Made by a program: the position numbers and the translations under genes. The notes beneath the pieces are model-generated. The model was not told where the DNA came from. It saw nothing but the letters and a program-made list of their open reading frames with translations, and did no database searches. DNA of 56,537 nucleotides from an uncultured bacterium (GTDB lineage: Bacteria; Actinomycetota; Coriobacteriia; Coriobacteriales; Coriobacteriaceae): contig CAJMPZ010000007.1 of the NCBI GenBank assembly GCA_905215445.1, positions 1 through 56,537 of the forward strand. The letters are read 5' to 3'. Below are positions 48,743-56,537 of this stretch, in pieces. Numbering within the stretch: position 1 is the first letter of the stretch; the number at the start of each line of letters is the position of its first letter.

Positions 48743-50047
48743 TTAGGCGCGCTCGGCACGCGCAAGCTCGGCAGCGACAAGCTTAACGGCCAGCACCAGC
48801 ACATCGAGCGCGGCCTCCAGGTCCTCGACCGTGGGATAGCTCGGCGCGATGCGGATGTTGGTGTCGCGCGGGTCCTTGCCATAAGGCCAGGTGGCACCGG
48901 CCGGCGTGAGCTTGACGCCCAAGTCGGCGCAGAGCGCGGCGACCTTTTGGGCCGAGCCCTCGGGACCATCGAAGCTCACAAAGTAGCCGCCGCGTGGATG
49001 CGTCCAGGTGGCGCAACCCGTGTCGCCCAGGCCCTCGGTGAGCTTGCGCTCAACGGCCTCAAAGCGCGGGCGCAGGAACTCGGCATGCTTTTTCATGTGC
49101 TTCTTGACCGCCTCGATGGTGGGAAGGAAGCGCACGTGACGCAGCTGGTTGAGCTTGTCGGCGCTAATAAGACCAGCCTTCAGGCGCTTGGAGAACTCGG
49201 CGATGACCGCGGGGCTCGCACCGATAAAGCCGATGCCGGCACCCGGGAAGGTGATCTTGGACGTCGAGGCAAAGGCCACCACGCGGTCCTCGGTGCCCGC
49301 CGCGCGGGCAAGATCGAAGATGTTGGCGAGCTCGTCGGTCTCGTCGTACAGGTCGTGCACGCAGTAGGCGTTGTCCCAGAAGATGCGGAAATCGGGCGCG
49401 GCCGTGGGCATCTCGACCAGGCGACGCACGGTGTCCTCGCTAAAGGTGATGCCCGTGGGGTTGGAATACTTGGGCACGCACCAGATGCCCTTGATGGAGT
49501 CGTCGGTGGCAACCAGGCGCTCAACCTCGGCCATGTCGGGGCCGTTGTCGGTCATCGCGACGGGGACGTTCTCGATGCCCAAGTCGGCGGTGATGCCAAA
49601 GTGGCGATCGTAGCCGGGAACGGGGCACAGGAACTTGACCTTCTTGCCGTCGTGCGCGGCCTCGTAGGCGTCCCAGGGCTCGCTGCCGCACGAGCCACAG
49701 CGCCAGAACATGCCGGCGATGTCATGCTCGATCAAAAGGCTCGACGAACCCAGCACGAGCGTCTGCTCGGCGGGGCAGCCCAGGAACTCCCCTGCCAACT
49801 TGCGTGCCGAAGGAATACCCTCGAAGCAGCCGTAGTTGGAGCAGTCGACGCTGCCGTCGTGCAGATCGGCATCGGCGTTGAGGATATCGAGCATGGGGCG
49901 CGAGATGTCCACCTGGGAGGGCGACGGCTTGCCGCGGGCCATATCGAGCGCCAGACCCTTGGCCTTGACCTCGGCGACCTCGGCCTTGAGCGCCTCGATG
50001 GCGGCATCGAGTTCGGTGGTTTCCATCTTCTGGTAGATCGTCTGCAT
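48743..50047 (-). CDS. Fold-type I aspartate aminotransferase, subgroup Ic-like
   Basis: 434 residues, PLP-dependent. The sequence LALDMARGKPSPSQVDIS, CSNYGCFEGIPSARKLAGEFLG, IWCVPKYSNPTGITFSEDT, FWDNAYCVHDLY, FASTSKITFPGAGIGFIGAS (PLP Lys) and THPRGGYFVSFDG match the longer aspartate aminotransferase class known from actinobacteria (AspT-like), distinct from classical AspC. AAAGGT precedes the ATG. Monocistronic. Confidence 0.87.
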   Translation of the reverse strand: MQTIYQKMETTELDAAIEALKAEVAEVKAKGLALDMARGKPSPSQVDISRPMLDILNADADLHDGSVDCSNYGCFEGIPSARKLAGEFLGCPAEQTLVLGSSSLLIEHDIAGMFWRCGSCGSEPWDAYEAAHDGKKVKFLCPVPGYDRHFGITADLGIENVPVAMTDNGPDMAEVERLVATDDSIKGIWCVPKYSNPTGITFSEDTVRRLVEMPTAAPDFRIFWDNAYCVHDLYDETDELANIFDLARAAGTEDRVVAFASTSKITFPGAGIGFIGASPAVIAEFSKRLKAGLISADKLNQLRHVRFLPTIEAVKKHMKKHAEFLRPRFEAVERKLTEGLGDTGCATWTHPRGGYFVSFDGPEGSAQKVAALCADLGVKLTPAGATWPYGKDPRDTNIRIAPSYPTVEDLEAALDVLVLAVKLVAAELARAERA

Positions 50048-50196
50048 GGGTGCGACCTTTCGCGAAGCGGGACGTTGCAGTTCGTCTAAGTATAGACCGC
50101 CACCGCCGCAACGTTATGAAGCCGTGATAGATTAAGTCCATCGCAATAAATTACGAATCGCCGCGCATGCCGGCGTGGGGCGCCCAAGGAGGCACT

Positions 50197-50451
50197 ATGG
50201 AGTACGGATTGTTCCAGGCCGAGGAATTCGGTGACCTGCAGCGCCTGGTCGACGGACTGTTTTACGACCGCCACGCCATCGACCGGCTTGACCTAATCGT
50301 GCAGGCCGAAATCGTCGACTTGGCACCCGACCTCATGGAAATCGTGAACCTTTTGCCGCCCGGCTGCTACGATCGCCGGTCGCTGTGCGACCAGCTCAAC
50401 TCCGCCTTGGCTGCCCACGGCTGGGGCGCCGTCTACGGAACGGTGGAATAA
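50197..50451 (+). CDS. Small protein of unknown function
   Basis: 84 residues starting MEYGLFQAEEFGDLQRLVDG, with RLDLIVQAEIVDLAPDLMEI and LLPPGCYDRRSLCDQLNSAL, acidic and probably helical with no signal or membrane segment. The start is well supported by AAGGAGG four bases before the ATG; codon use looks native. A weak hairpin terminator follows (AAGCCTCG 50450-50457 with CGAGGCTT 50491-50498, then TTTT). No family recognised. Confidence 0.72.
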   Translation: MEYGLFQAEEFGDLQRLVDGLFYDRHAIDRLDLIVQAEIVDLAPDLMEIVNLLPPGCYDRRSLCDQLNSALAAHGWGAVYGTVE

Positions 50452-50511
50452 GCCTCGAGGCCGGCGATTTGGCCCGCTTCCCGACCTTGGCGAGGCTTGT
50501 TTTAGGGCTTG

Positions 50512-50739
50512 TGGCCAAAAAAGGGCAAATATGAGTACTGTTACCTTTTTAGTAGCAGCGATTCTTGGTCGAAATCGGCAAAACTCGACTTGAAACTTCC
50601 TAATCACCGTCAGCTAGCGCCAAATTGGAAGTCGATGGTCACTCATTAACTTACAGTTCTTATAACTTTGTTCATTATTTTCCGCACCTAAAATGATACG
50701 CCGTTTGTGACAGTACTCACAAACGGCGTTTTTTGACCA
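50512..50739. mobile_element. 228-bp MITE-like element, copy 2
   Basis: The left terminus (50512-50558) matches the left terminus of the element at 35974 over 47 bp, with a handful of differences (TGGCCAAAAAAGGGCAAATA, GAGTACTGTTAC). The right terminus (to 50739) keeps TGGTCAAAAAA and GAGTACTGTCAC on the opposite strand, but the bases between are replaced by a self-complementary hairpin. No gene inside. Confidence 0.65.
50698..50734 (+). terminator. Intrinsic terminator formed by the MITE-like right end
   Basis: CGCCGTTTGTGA (50699-50710) pairs perfectly with TCACAAACGGCG (50717-50728), followed by TTTTTT. The 6-nt loop is CAGTAC, the element's terminal motif. Confidence 0.75.
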
Positions 50740-50824
50740 CTGGCGTGTCTGGCAGGCGGCAAGCACCGCCCGAATCCGCATTTTGAACGCGCCCGAATCG
50801 GTTCTGGAGCCGGTTTTCGCGCTC

Positions 50825-52183
50825 TTACTCGTCCTTGGTCGCGGGGTGCTTGCAGATCACACTCATGTAGATCATGCCAAGCACGGCTGCGGTGACCGAA
50901 CCGGCGAGAATAGCGGCCTTGGCTGCAAGAACCTCAAACTGGGCCGTCGGGAAGGCAAGGCCGCTGATGAGAATCGACATGGTAAAGCCGATACCGCCCA
51001 GAATGCCCACGCCGGCAATCATGTGCCAGTTGACATTGTGCGGCAGCTCGCAGGCCTTAAGCTTAACCAGGGCAAACGTCATACCAAAGATGCCGATCGG
51101 CTTGCCCAGCAGCATGCCAAAGTACACGCCGAGCGTCACCGGGTCGGTGAGCAGCGTGCTCATGTCCACGCCCACTAAGCGAACCTGAGCGTTTACGAAC
51201 GCAAAGATCGGCAGGATCACAAAGTTGACCGGCGTGGAGATCAGACGCTCCATGCGGATGAGCGGCGGGGTCACGCGGTGCATGACGCGCTCGACCTTGG
51301 TGGTCGAGACGGTAAAGTCATGCTGGCCCAGGATGTGTGCCTCATCATCGTAGCGGTCATCGAGCAGCGGCAGGCACTCGCCCAGCCAATCGGTGAGGCT
51401 ATCGAGCTTGACGCCACACTTGGCCGGGATGGTAAAGGCCAAGATGACGCCAGCAAGCGTGGCATGTACGCCGCTCTTGAACATGCAGAACCACAGCAGC
51501 AGCCCCAGTACCGAATACGGGGCAAGGCGGTAATGCTGCGTCTTGTTAAGCCACACGAGCGCGCAGGTCACAAGCGCGGCGGCGCCCAACCAAAACGGAT
51601 TGGGGCTCTGACCGTAGAAGATGGCGATGGCGGCGATGGAGATCAGGTCGTCGGCGATGGCGAGCGTCGAGAAGAACACGCGCACGCCGTTGGGCACGCG
51701 ATTGCCCAAAAGCGACAGCACGCCCAGCGCAAAGGCTATATCGGTTGCCATGGGGATGGCCCAACCGTTGCGGGCGCCGGCATGGTTAAAGATCAGGTAG
51801 ATGCAGGCGGGAACGACGACGCCGCCCACGGCCGCCAACATGGGAAGCATGGCCTGACGCGGATTCTTGAGCTCGCCGACCGTCATCTCGTACTTAAGCT
51901 CAATGCCCACCAACAAAAAGAAAATCGCCATGAGGAAGTCGTTGACGAAAAGCTCAACGGTGAGACCAGCCGTAAGGTTGCCCAGACCCACATACAGCGG
52001 GGTCTCCAAAAAGTGATGGATGGCCTCGTAGGCATCGGTATTGGCGCAGATGACGGCGGCGATGGCGGCGATCACCATGACGGCGGCAGAAATGGTGCCG
52101 TTCTCGGCAATGCGCTCCCAGATGTCGTGACGTTCAAAGCGCTTGCGCTCACGAACATTGAACAGCTGCTCAGTTGCTGCCAT
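50825..52183 (-). CDS. nhaA: Na+/H+ antiporter NhaA
   Basis: 452 residues, about 12 membrane segments; exports Na+ in exchange for protons. Family motifs: FLMAIFFLLVGIELKYEMTVGEL, the Asp pair in ATDIAFALGVLSLLGNRVP and IADDLISIAAIAIFYG, and the FVNAQVRL / GKPIGIFGMTFA region. AAAGGAG precedes the ATG. Slightly longer than E. coli NhaA (388), with a longer N-terminus and a hydrophilic segment near residue 270-300. Monocistronic. Confidence 0.93.
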   Translation of the reverse strand: MAATEQLFNVRERKRFERHDIWERIAENGTISAAVMVIAAIAAVICANTDAYEAIHHFLETPLYVGLGNLTAGLTVELFVNDFLMAIFFLLVGIELKYEMTVGELKNPRQAMLPMLAAVGGVVVPACIYLIFNHAGARNGWAIPMATDIAFALGVLSLLGNRVPNGVRVFFSTLAIADDLISIAAIAIFYGQSPNPFWLGAAALVTCALVWLNKTQHYRLAPYSVLGLLLWFCMFKSGVHATLAGVILAFTIPAKCGVKLDSLTDWLGECLPLLDDRYDDEAHILGQHDFTVSTTKVERVMHRVTPPLIRMERLISTPVNFVILPIFAFVNAQVRLVGVDMSTLLTDPVTLGVYFGMLLGKPIGIFGMTFALVKLKACELPHNVNWHMIAGVGILGGIGFTMSILISGLAFPTAQFEVLAAKAAILAGSVTAAVLGMIYMSVICKHPATKDE

Positions 52184-52396
52184 GGGCGGCTCCTTTCACG
52201 GGAAAGCTCCCGTCTTAAAAAAGCACGGCCCGCCCAGATGGCGGCGCCGCGCTCTAACGTATTACGCTTGCATCTAGCCTACCCTGCGCGACAAGCGCGC
52301 AAGCGCGGCCGAAAAGCGGAACCACAGGTTGAACATTATTTGCTCAACGGCACAGGCACGCCTGTCCAAGAGACGACGCGGCGACGTGCACAAAAA

Positions 52397-52431
52397 ACGA
52401 CCGGAGCGCGGGGCGTCCGCGATCCGGTCGT
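52397..52431 (-). terminator. ppaC terminator
   Basis: 14-bp stem with one mismatch (52397-52410 with 52418-52431), followed on the minus strand by TTTTTTG. Confidence 0.85.
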
Positions 52432-52450
52432 GGCGTTTGGTCAACTAAAC

Positions 52451-53374
52451 CTAGCAGGCGGCCATAATGGGGGCAGCGACCTGCTTCTTACGGGAAAGGA
52501 CACCCGGCATCCAGACGCCGTCGTGCTCGTCAGCAATGCCCAGGCCCTTCTGAGCAGCCTCGGTCTCGCCCTCGAGCAGGACCTGCGAGCCCTCCTCCAT
52601 GATGTCGGTGATGCACAGGACAATGCCGTCGGCGCCCTTCTCGGCGGCGTAGGCGCGCATGGCCTCGCGGATCTCGTCGATCATGCCGAGTGCGCGGCTC
52701 TTGTCGACGGTCTCGTACTGGCCGATGAGCAGCTTCTTGCCAGCGGGCTCGAACATCTTGATGTCGTTGCCGACCATCTCGGCTGCGGTGAAGGAGCCGG
52801 ACGGACGGGTGAGGAAGACCTCCATGCCAAACTTGACCGGGTCGACGCCCACCTGCTCGCCGAGCTTGGCGGCAACGGCGCGGTCGACATCGGTGGTGGT
52901 GGGGCTCTTGAGCATGAGCGTGTCGGTCATCATGGCCGAGAGCAGCAGCTTGGCCTGGACGTCGGAAAGCTCAACGCCGAGCACGCCGGCGAGCTTGGTG
53001 ACGATGGTGCAGCTGGAGCCCCAGGGCAGGCAGATGTAGTGCAGCGGGCCGGCGGTCTCGAAGTCGCCGATGCGGTGATGATCGACAACACCAAAGACCG
53101 TGGCGTCCTTAAGGCCGGCGACGGACTGGGCAGACTCGTTGTGGTCGGTGAGGACGACGAGCTGACCGGCCTCGACGGAATCAATCACGCGGGGCTCGGC
53201 AATGCCGGCGTCGGCGAGCAACTTGGCGGACTCGGCCGGAAGCTGACCAAGGGCGCAGGCATCGTAGGTGTTGCCGGCATACTCAACCTGGTTGAGCAGC
53301 TGGGACAGGACGACGGCGCTCATGATGGCGTCGTTATCGGGGTTCTGGTGACCAAAGACAAGAACGTTTGCCAT
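52451..53374 (-). CDS. ppaC: Manganese-dependent inorganic pyrophosphatase (family II)
   Basis: 307 residues of the DHH phosphoesterase superfamily. Metal-binding motifs: VFGHQNPDNDAIMSA, LVVLTDHNE, the DHH-type VVDHHRIGDF and LLLSAMMTDTLMLKSPTTT, with the C-terminal DHHA2 domain ending in the substrate-binding GVLSRKKQVAAPI (SRKKQ). Hydrolyses pyrophosphate to drive biosynthesis. GGAGGAT precedes the ATG. Confidence 0.95.
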   Translation of the reverse strand: MANVLVFGHQNPDNDAIMSAVVLSQLLNQVEYAGNTYDACALGQLPAESAKLLADAGIAEPRVIDSVEAGQLVVLTDHNESAQSVAGLKDATVFGVVDHHRIGDFETAGPLHYICLPWGSSCTIVTKLAGVLGVELSDVQAKLLLSAMMTDTLMLKSPTTTDVDRAVAAKLGEQVGVDPVKFGMEVFLTRPSGSFTAAEMVGNDIKMFEPAGKKLLIGQYETVDKSRALGMIDEIREAMRAYAAEKGADGIVLCITDIMEEGSQVLLEGETEAAQKGLGIADEHDGVWMPGVLSRKKQVAAPIMAAC

Positions 53375-53491
53375 GGATATCCTCCACTTGATATGTGTAC
53401 TTGGACGTAGCTATGGTAGCACGCCGATGCCGAGCCTTCGCAGACGGAAGGGCCACGGCATATTTTGGGGCGCAGGCACGGGGGGCCAAGG

Positions 53492-53543
53492 CTGTCCCTT
53501 TTGCACCATGTTGGTGCAAAGTAACCTGTCCCCCTTGCACCAA
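53492..53543. repeat. GGGAC-type palindromic repeat abutting the glucokinase stop
   Basis: TTTGCACCA (53500-53508) pairs with TGGTGCAAA (53512-53520); a second unit uses TTGCACCAA (53535-53543) with the intervening AACCTGTCCCCC. On the minus strand it reads stem, GGGGGACAGGTT, stem. It ends one base before the glucokinase stop codon. Confidence 0.7.
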
Positions 53544-54497
53544 CTATTTGCCGGCGGCGCGCAGGGCTACGTAGGCGGCACCGATGATGCCGGCGTCGTT
53601 TTCGAGCGAAGCGACCTTAATGGGCGTCTCGCGCGAGGCGGAAAGCGCGTACTGCTTAAAGTGCTCGCGGACCTTGTCGAGGTAGACATCGGCCGAGGCG
53701 GAGGCGCCGCCGCCGATGAGGAACATCTCGGGATCAACCACGTTGGCGATAAGCGCCAGTGCGCGGCCGAGATAGTCGGCCATGGTATCGGCCGCGGCCA
53801 GCGCGAGCTTGTCGCCCTCGCGGCAGGCCTGGAACACGTCCTTGGAATCAGAAGGCCCAGTGAGCTCGATGGGCTCGACGCCGGCCTTTTTGCACTCGGC
53901 AAGGTAGTTGCTCACCACGCCGGTGGCGCTGGAATACTGCTCCAGGTGGCCATGTCCGCCGCAGCCGCAGGTGCGCTCCTCTTCGGGGTTCAGGCACATG
54001 TGGCCAATCTCGCCGCCGGCGCCCACAACGCCCGACACCACGTCGCCGTTGACGATAACGCCGCCACCCACGCCGGTACCAATGGTGACCATCACCACGT
54101 TCTGTACGCCCTTGGCAGAGCCGAGCCAGGCCTCGCCCATGGCAGCGGCGTTGGCATCGTTCTCGTATTTAACAACCGCGTCGGGGCAGTGCTCCTGAAT
54201 GGCGACTCTTAGCTCGGGCAGGTTAATGGCAATGTTGGCCTTGACCTTGGCATCGCCCGATGCCGGGATGGGGCACGGAACGGCCAGGCCAATACCCGCC
54301 ACAAAGGCGCGCGGAATCTGGGCCTTGGCGACCACCTGGTCGATAGCCTCGGTCACCGCGGCAAAGCCCGCGGCGTCAACGATAGGCGGCGTGGGCACGC
54401 TGGCCTTGGCCAGCAGGTTACCATCCTCGTCGAACAGGCCCTCCTTAACCGAAGTGCCGCCGACGTCGATGCCGATGTAATACTGCTTAGGTTCCAT
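53544..54497 (-). CDS. glk: ROK-family glucokinase
   Basis: 317 residues; ATP-dependent phosphorylation of glucose, for example that released by LacG. N-terminal phosphate loop YYIGIDVGGTSVKEGLFDED, sugar-binding ENDANAAAMGEAWLG and GGEIGHMCLNPEEE, and the ROK zinc motif CGCGGHGHLEQYSSATGV. ATG at 54497 fits the family start; the longer frame lacks a ribosome site. An N-acetylhexosamine kinase is a less likely alternative. Divergent from the GntR gene. Confidence 0.87.
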   Translation of the reverse strand: MEPKQYYIGIDVGGTSVKEGLFDEDGNLLAKASVPTPPIVDAAGFAAVTEAIDQVVAKAQIPRAFVAGIGLAVPCPIPASGDAKVKANIAINLPELRVAIQEHCPDAVVKYENDANAAAMGEAWLGSAKGVQNVVMVTIGTGVGGGVIVNGDVVSGVVGAGGEIGHMCLNPEEERTCGCGGHGHLEQYSSATGVVSNYLAECKKAGVEPIELTGPSDSKDVFQACREGDKLALAAADTMADYLGRALALIANVVDPEMFLIGGGASASADVYLDKVREHFKQYALSASRETPIKVASLENDAGIIGAAYVALRAAGK

Positions 54498-54551
54498 GGG
54501 AGCCCGCCTTTCTCGTTTAAACATTGCCTGTATGGTACCGCTCCCAAGGCA

Positions 54552-54592
54552 AAAACCTGCCAAAAAGGGACAGGTTTGTTTTGGCAGGTTTT
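54552..54592. repeat. GGGAC-loop hairpin
   Basis: 14-bp perfect arms AAAACCTGCCAAAA (54552-54565) and TTTTGGCAGGTTTT (54579-54592); the loop contains AGGGACAGGTTTG. Same plan as the hairpins at 14127, 41846, 42965 and 53492. Confidence 0.8.
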
Positions 54593-54705
54593 ATCTGTGA
54601 AAACGCAGGGCATGGTATTTGGTTCGTTGGGCGGTAAAACGGCTCAACCCCATCCTCGAGTCGATCAATTTGCTCAATACCACATTATTCGAATGCATAT
54701 TCATT

Positions 54706-54717
54706 TAGAGCGCTCTA
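54706..54717. promoter_or_regulatory. 12-bp palindrome in the glk-gntR divergent region
   Basis: TAGAGCGCTCTA, perfect, centred on GC/CG as LacI-type sites often are, 121 bp before the GntR start. Confidence 0.4.
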
Positions 54718-54837
54718 GTTTTTAAAGAGAAGCGTTTTTTAATTAAACCTTTCTCGAACTTTTCAAAAACGCAATAGGGATGCTTAGGTGTTGACTATAC
54801 TTTCTTCTGTACTCAATCAAGCCGGAAAGGAGGTTCC

Positions 54838-55557
54838 ATGATTCCCAAATACGAGGCGATAGCTGCAGATATCCGTCGAAGCATCGAGGACGGCTCCCTT
54901 AAGCCGGGCGACAAGCTACCCACCGTCGTTGAGTTCTGCGAGCTCTATAGCGTTTCCAAAATCACCGTCAAACGAGCTATCGAGCAGATCACCGAGGAGG
55001 GCCTTGTCACCAGCCGGCGCGGGTCGGGCACCTACGTTAAGGACACGGCGGGTCTCCCCGACCAGGCATTTTTCCAGGGCAAAAATGACCGCGCCCAGGG
55101 TTTTTCGTATGAGCACCGCGGGGAGAAGGTGACCTCGGTGGTCTACGATTTCTCGATTGTCAATCCACCGGCGGACGTCGCTACTCAGCTGGGAATTGCC
55201 GAGGACGACTTTGCCTATCACATCGTGCGCGTGCGCCAGGTCAACGAGAAGCCCATCGTCATCGAGTACACCTACATGCCTCTCGAGCTGATACCGGGCC
55301 TTAAAAAGAAAGACCTGTATGGATCGGTCTACAGCTTCATCCGCGAGCAATGCGGGCTGAAGATTTCGAGCTTCCACCGCACCATCCGCGCCGTAGCGGC
55401 AACCGAGGAAGAGGCTGAGCGCCTGGACACCGAACCCGGCGCTCCCCTGCTCGAGCTCAACCAGATTGGCTTTTTGGATAGCGGCAACGCCTTTGAGTAC
55501 TCGATTTCGCGCAACGTCGGCGACCGCTTTGAGCTGCACAACGTAACGTTGGCATAG
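54838..55557 (+). CDS. GntR-family regulator, HutC/UTRA type
   Basis: 239 residues. Winged helix (KPGDKLPTVVEFCELYSVSK, then ITVKRAIEQITEEGLVTSRR and GSGTYVKD) plus UTRA domain (VRQVNEKPIVIEYTYMPLEL; TIRAVAATEEEAERLDTEPG; FEYSISRNVGDRFELHNV). The helix sequence TVVEFCELYSVSKITVKRAI resembles regulators of beta-glucoside or mannose metabolism. AAAGGAGG precedes the ATG. Lies 75 bp before manA in the same direction, so a role in mannose or glucose use is the contextual guess. Confidence 0.86.
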   Translation: MIPKYEAIAADIRRSIEDGSLKPGDKLPTVVEFCELYSVSKITVKRAIEQITEEGLVTSRRGSGTYVKDTAGLPDQAFFQGKNDRAQGFSYEHRGEKVTSVVYDFSIVNPPADVATQLGIAEDDFAYHIVRVRQVNEKPIVIEYTYMPLELIPGLKKKDLYGSVYSFIREQCGLKISSFHRTIRAVAATEEEAERLDTEPGAPLLELNQIGFLDSGNAFEYSISRNVGDRFELHNVTLA

Positions 55558-55632
55558 GTTTTTGTAGTCATGCGGGCGCACGTTATGGCTCGTTTAGAGT
55601 GGGCGACCGCACAACACCATGGGGGTATGAAC

Positions 55633-56537
55633 ATGTCCGATTTGATTAAACTGACGCCGATCTTCCACGAGAAGATCTGGGGCGGCCGCCAGCTCGAAAC
55701 CGTATTTGGTTACGACATTCCCGAGGGTCCCATCGGTGAGTGCTGGGCCATCTCGGCACACCCCAACGGCGACTGCCAGATCGCGGAGGGCCCGTATGCC
55801 GGCCACACACTGTCGTGGCTGTGGGCCGAGCACCGCGAGCTCTTTGGCAACTGCGAGGGCAAGGAGTTCCCGCTGCTCATTAAGATCCTGGACGCCAAGG
55901 ACGACCTTTCGATCCAGATTCATCCCAACGACGAGTATGCCGCCGAGCATGAGAACGGTAGCCTGGGCAAGACCGAGTGCTGGTACGTGCTGGACTGCGA
56001 GCCCGGCGCCACGATTATCGTCGGGCAGCGCGCCAAGGATCGTGCCGAGGCCGCACAGATGATCGAAGACGGCCACTGGGACGACATGCTCAACGTGCTG
56101 CCGATTCACAAGGGTGACTTTTTCCAGATTGATTCCGGTACCGTGCACGCCATCAAGACCGGCACGCTCATTTTAGAGACGCAGCAATCGAGCGACGTGA
56201 CGTATCGCCTGTACGACTACGACCGCCCCGGCACCGACGGCAAGCTGCGCCCGCTGCACATTGAGCAGAGCCTCGATTGCATCGACTTTAACGCGCAGGC
56301 TCCGACCGACGGCACGGTGACCGCGCCCGAGGTCGATGGCGTGACCGAGCTCGAGTCCAACCCCTGCTACACCGTCGATCGCGTGCGCGTCGACGGCAGC
56401 AAGACCCTCGAGCAGCGCTGGCCCTTCATGTGCCTGTCGGTCATCGACGGCGAAGGCACCGTCTGCGGCGACCCCGTCCACAAGGGAAGCCACCTGCTAG
56501 CCCCGAGCACCGTCAGCTCCATCGACCTCGAAGGCAA
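55633..56537 (+). CDS. manA: Mannose-6-phosphate isomerase, class I (3' end outside window)
   Basis: About 301 codons visible, no stop before the window edge. Starts MSDLIKLTPIFHEKIWGGRQ, with PIGECWAISAHPNGDCQIAE, LLIKILDAKDDLSIQIHPND (zinc-binding Gln and His), KTECWYVLDCEPGATIIVG (Glu ligand) and FFQIDSGTVHAIKTGTLILE (His ligand and catalytic region). It interconverts mannose-6-phosphate and fructose-6-phosphate. ATG 55633 or the in-frame ATG at 55627 could be used; GGGGG lies upstream. Confidence 0.92.
   Translation, partial: MSDLIKLTPIFHEKIWGGRQLETVFGYDIPEGPIGECWAISAHPNGDCQIAEGPYAGHTLSWLWAEHRELFGNCEGKEFPLLIKILDAKDDLSIQIHPNDEYAAEHENGSLGKTECWYVLDCEPGATIIVGQRAKDRAEAAQMIEDGHWDDMLNVLPIHKGDFFQIDSGTVHAIKTGTLILETQQSSDVTYRLYDYDRPGTDGKLRPLHIEQSLDCIDFNAQAPTDGTVTAPEVDGVTELESNPCYTVDRVRVDGSKTLEQRWPFMCLSVIDGEGTVCGDPVHKGSHLLAPSTVSSIDLEG

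Noticed and set aside
48179..50089. 636-codon plus-strand frame opposite the STAS and aminotransferase genes
   Set aside because: Antisense shadow; crosses promoter and ribosome sites of real genes.
51278..53410. 710-codon plus-strand frame spanning nhaA and ppaC
   Set aside because: It crosses two well-supported minus-strand genes and a terminator; composition is a mirror of them.

Overview
The window reads as chromosome of a GC-rich gut actinobacterium of the class Coriobacteriia, most likely Collinsella. This is inferred from gene content, not tested: a Gram-positive style lactose PTS and tagatose-6-phosphate pathway, mannose-family PTS genes, a DasR/NagR-like GntR regulator, long-form HPF, RicT, manganese-type pyrophosphatase and a TatA/TatC pair with an actinobacterial-style acidic tail. 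No prophage, integrase, transposase gene, rRNA or CRISPR array was seen.

1-14.1 kb is a lactose/galactose-6-phosphate region: lacA-lacB-lacX-lacC (minus strand), a solitary EIIA-Lac, a LacI regulator divergent from lacE-lacG, a DeoR (LacR-like) regulator and galM. An 18-bp motif with GAACA/AAACA half-sites one helical turn apart lies upstream of lacA, the EIIA gene and the DeoR gene, so these scattered units probably form one regulon. Inside this block sits an AAA/DUF4143 ATPase gene with three iterons upstream and a three-unit hairpin array downstream.

14.1-16.6 kb holds an orphan mannose-type EIIB lacking the phosphoryl-accepting His, tRNA-Thr(CGT), two small unknown genes and yhcH. 16.6-26.3 kb is an amino-sugar (GalNAc-type) block: a nagA 3' remnant, a second lacC/lacX pair, a flavodoxin-like gene, nagA, agaS, a NagR-like repressor and a five-gene PTS operon (IIA-YajC-IIB-IIC-IID). 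Lactose (via LacAB) and GalNAc (via NagA and AgaS) thus both reach tagatose-6-phosphate, each with its own LacC-type kinase. No tagatose-1,6-bisphosphate aldolase lies in the window.

26.9-35.9 kb carries a DUF2975/XRE pair, a membrane-anchored SurA-like protein, a four-gene operon (dehydrogenase with a Cys/His-rich tail, membrane protein, HEAT protein, NAD-isocitrate dehydrogenase), DegV, HPF and a solute-binding lipoprotein. 36-48.2 kb is housekeeping: a Vsr-like endonuclease and comF, ricT-holB-tmk, topA, and tatA-tatC-hypA-hypB. 48.3-56.5 kb has a STAS protein, an aspartate aminotransferase, NhaA, PpaC, a ROK glucokinase, a GntR regulator and the start of manA.

Intergenic spaces are rich in palindromic repeats: two MITE-like elements with a shared terminus, a family of GGGAC-loop hairpins (two near-identical 59-bp copies flank a zinc-ribbon gene), and the 80-bp-period hairpin array.
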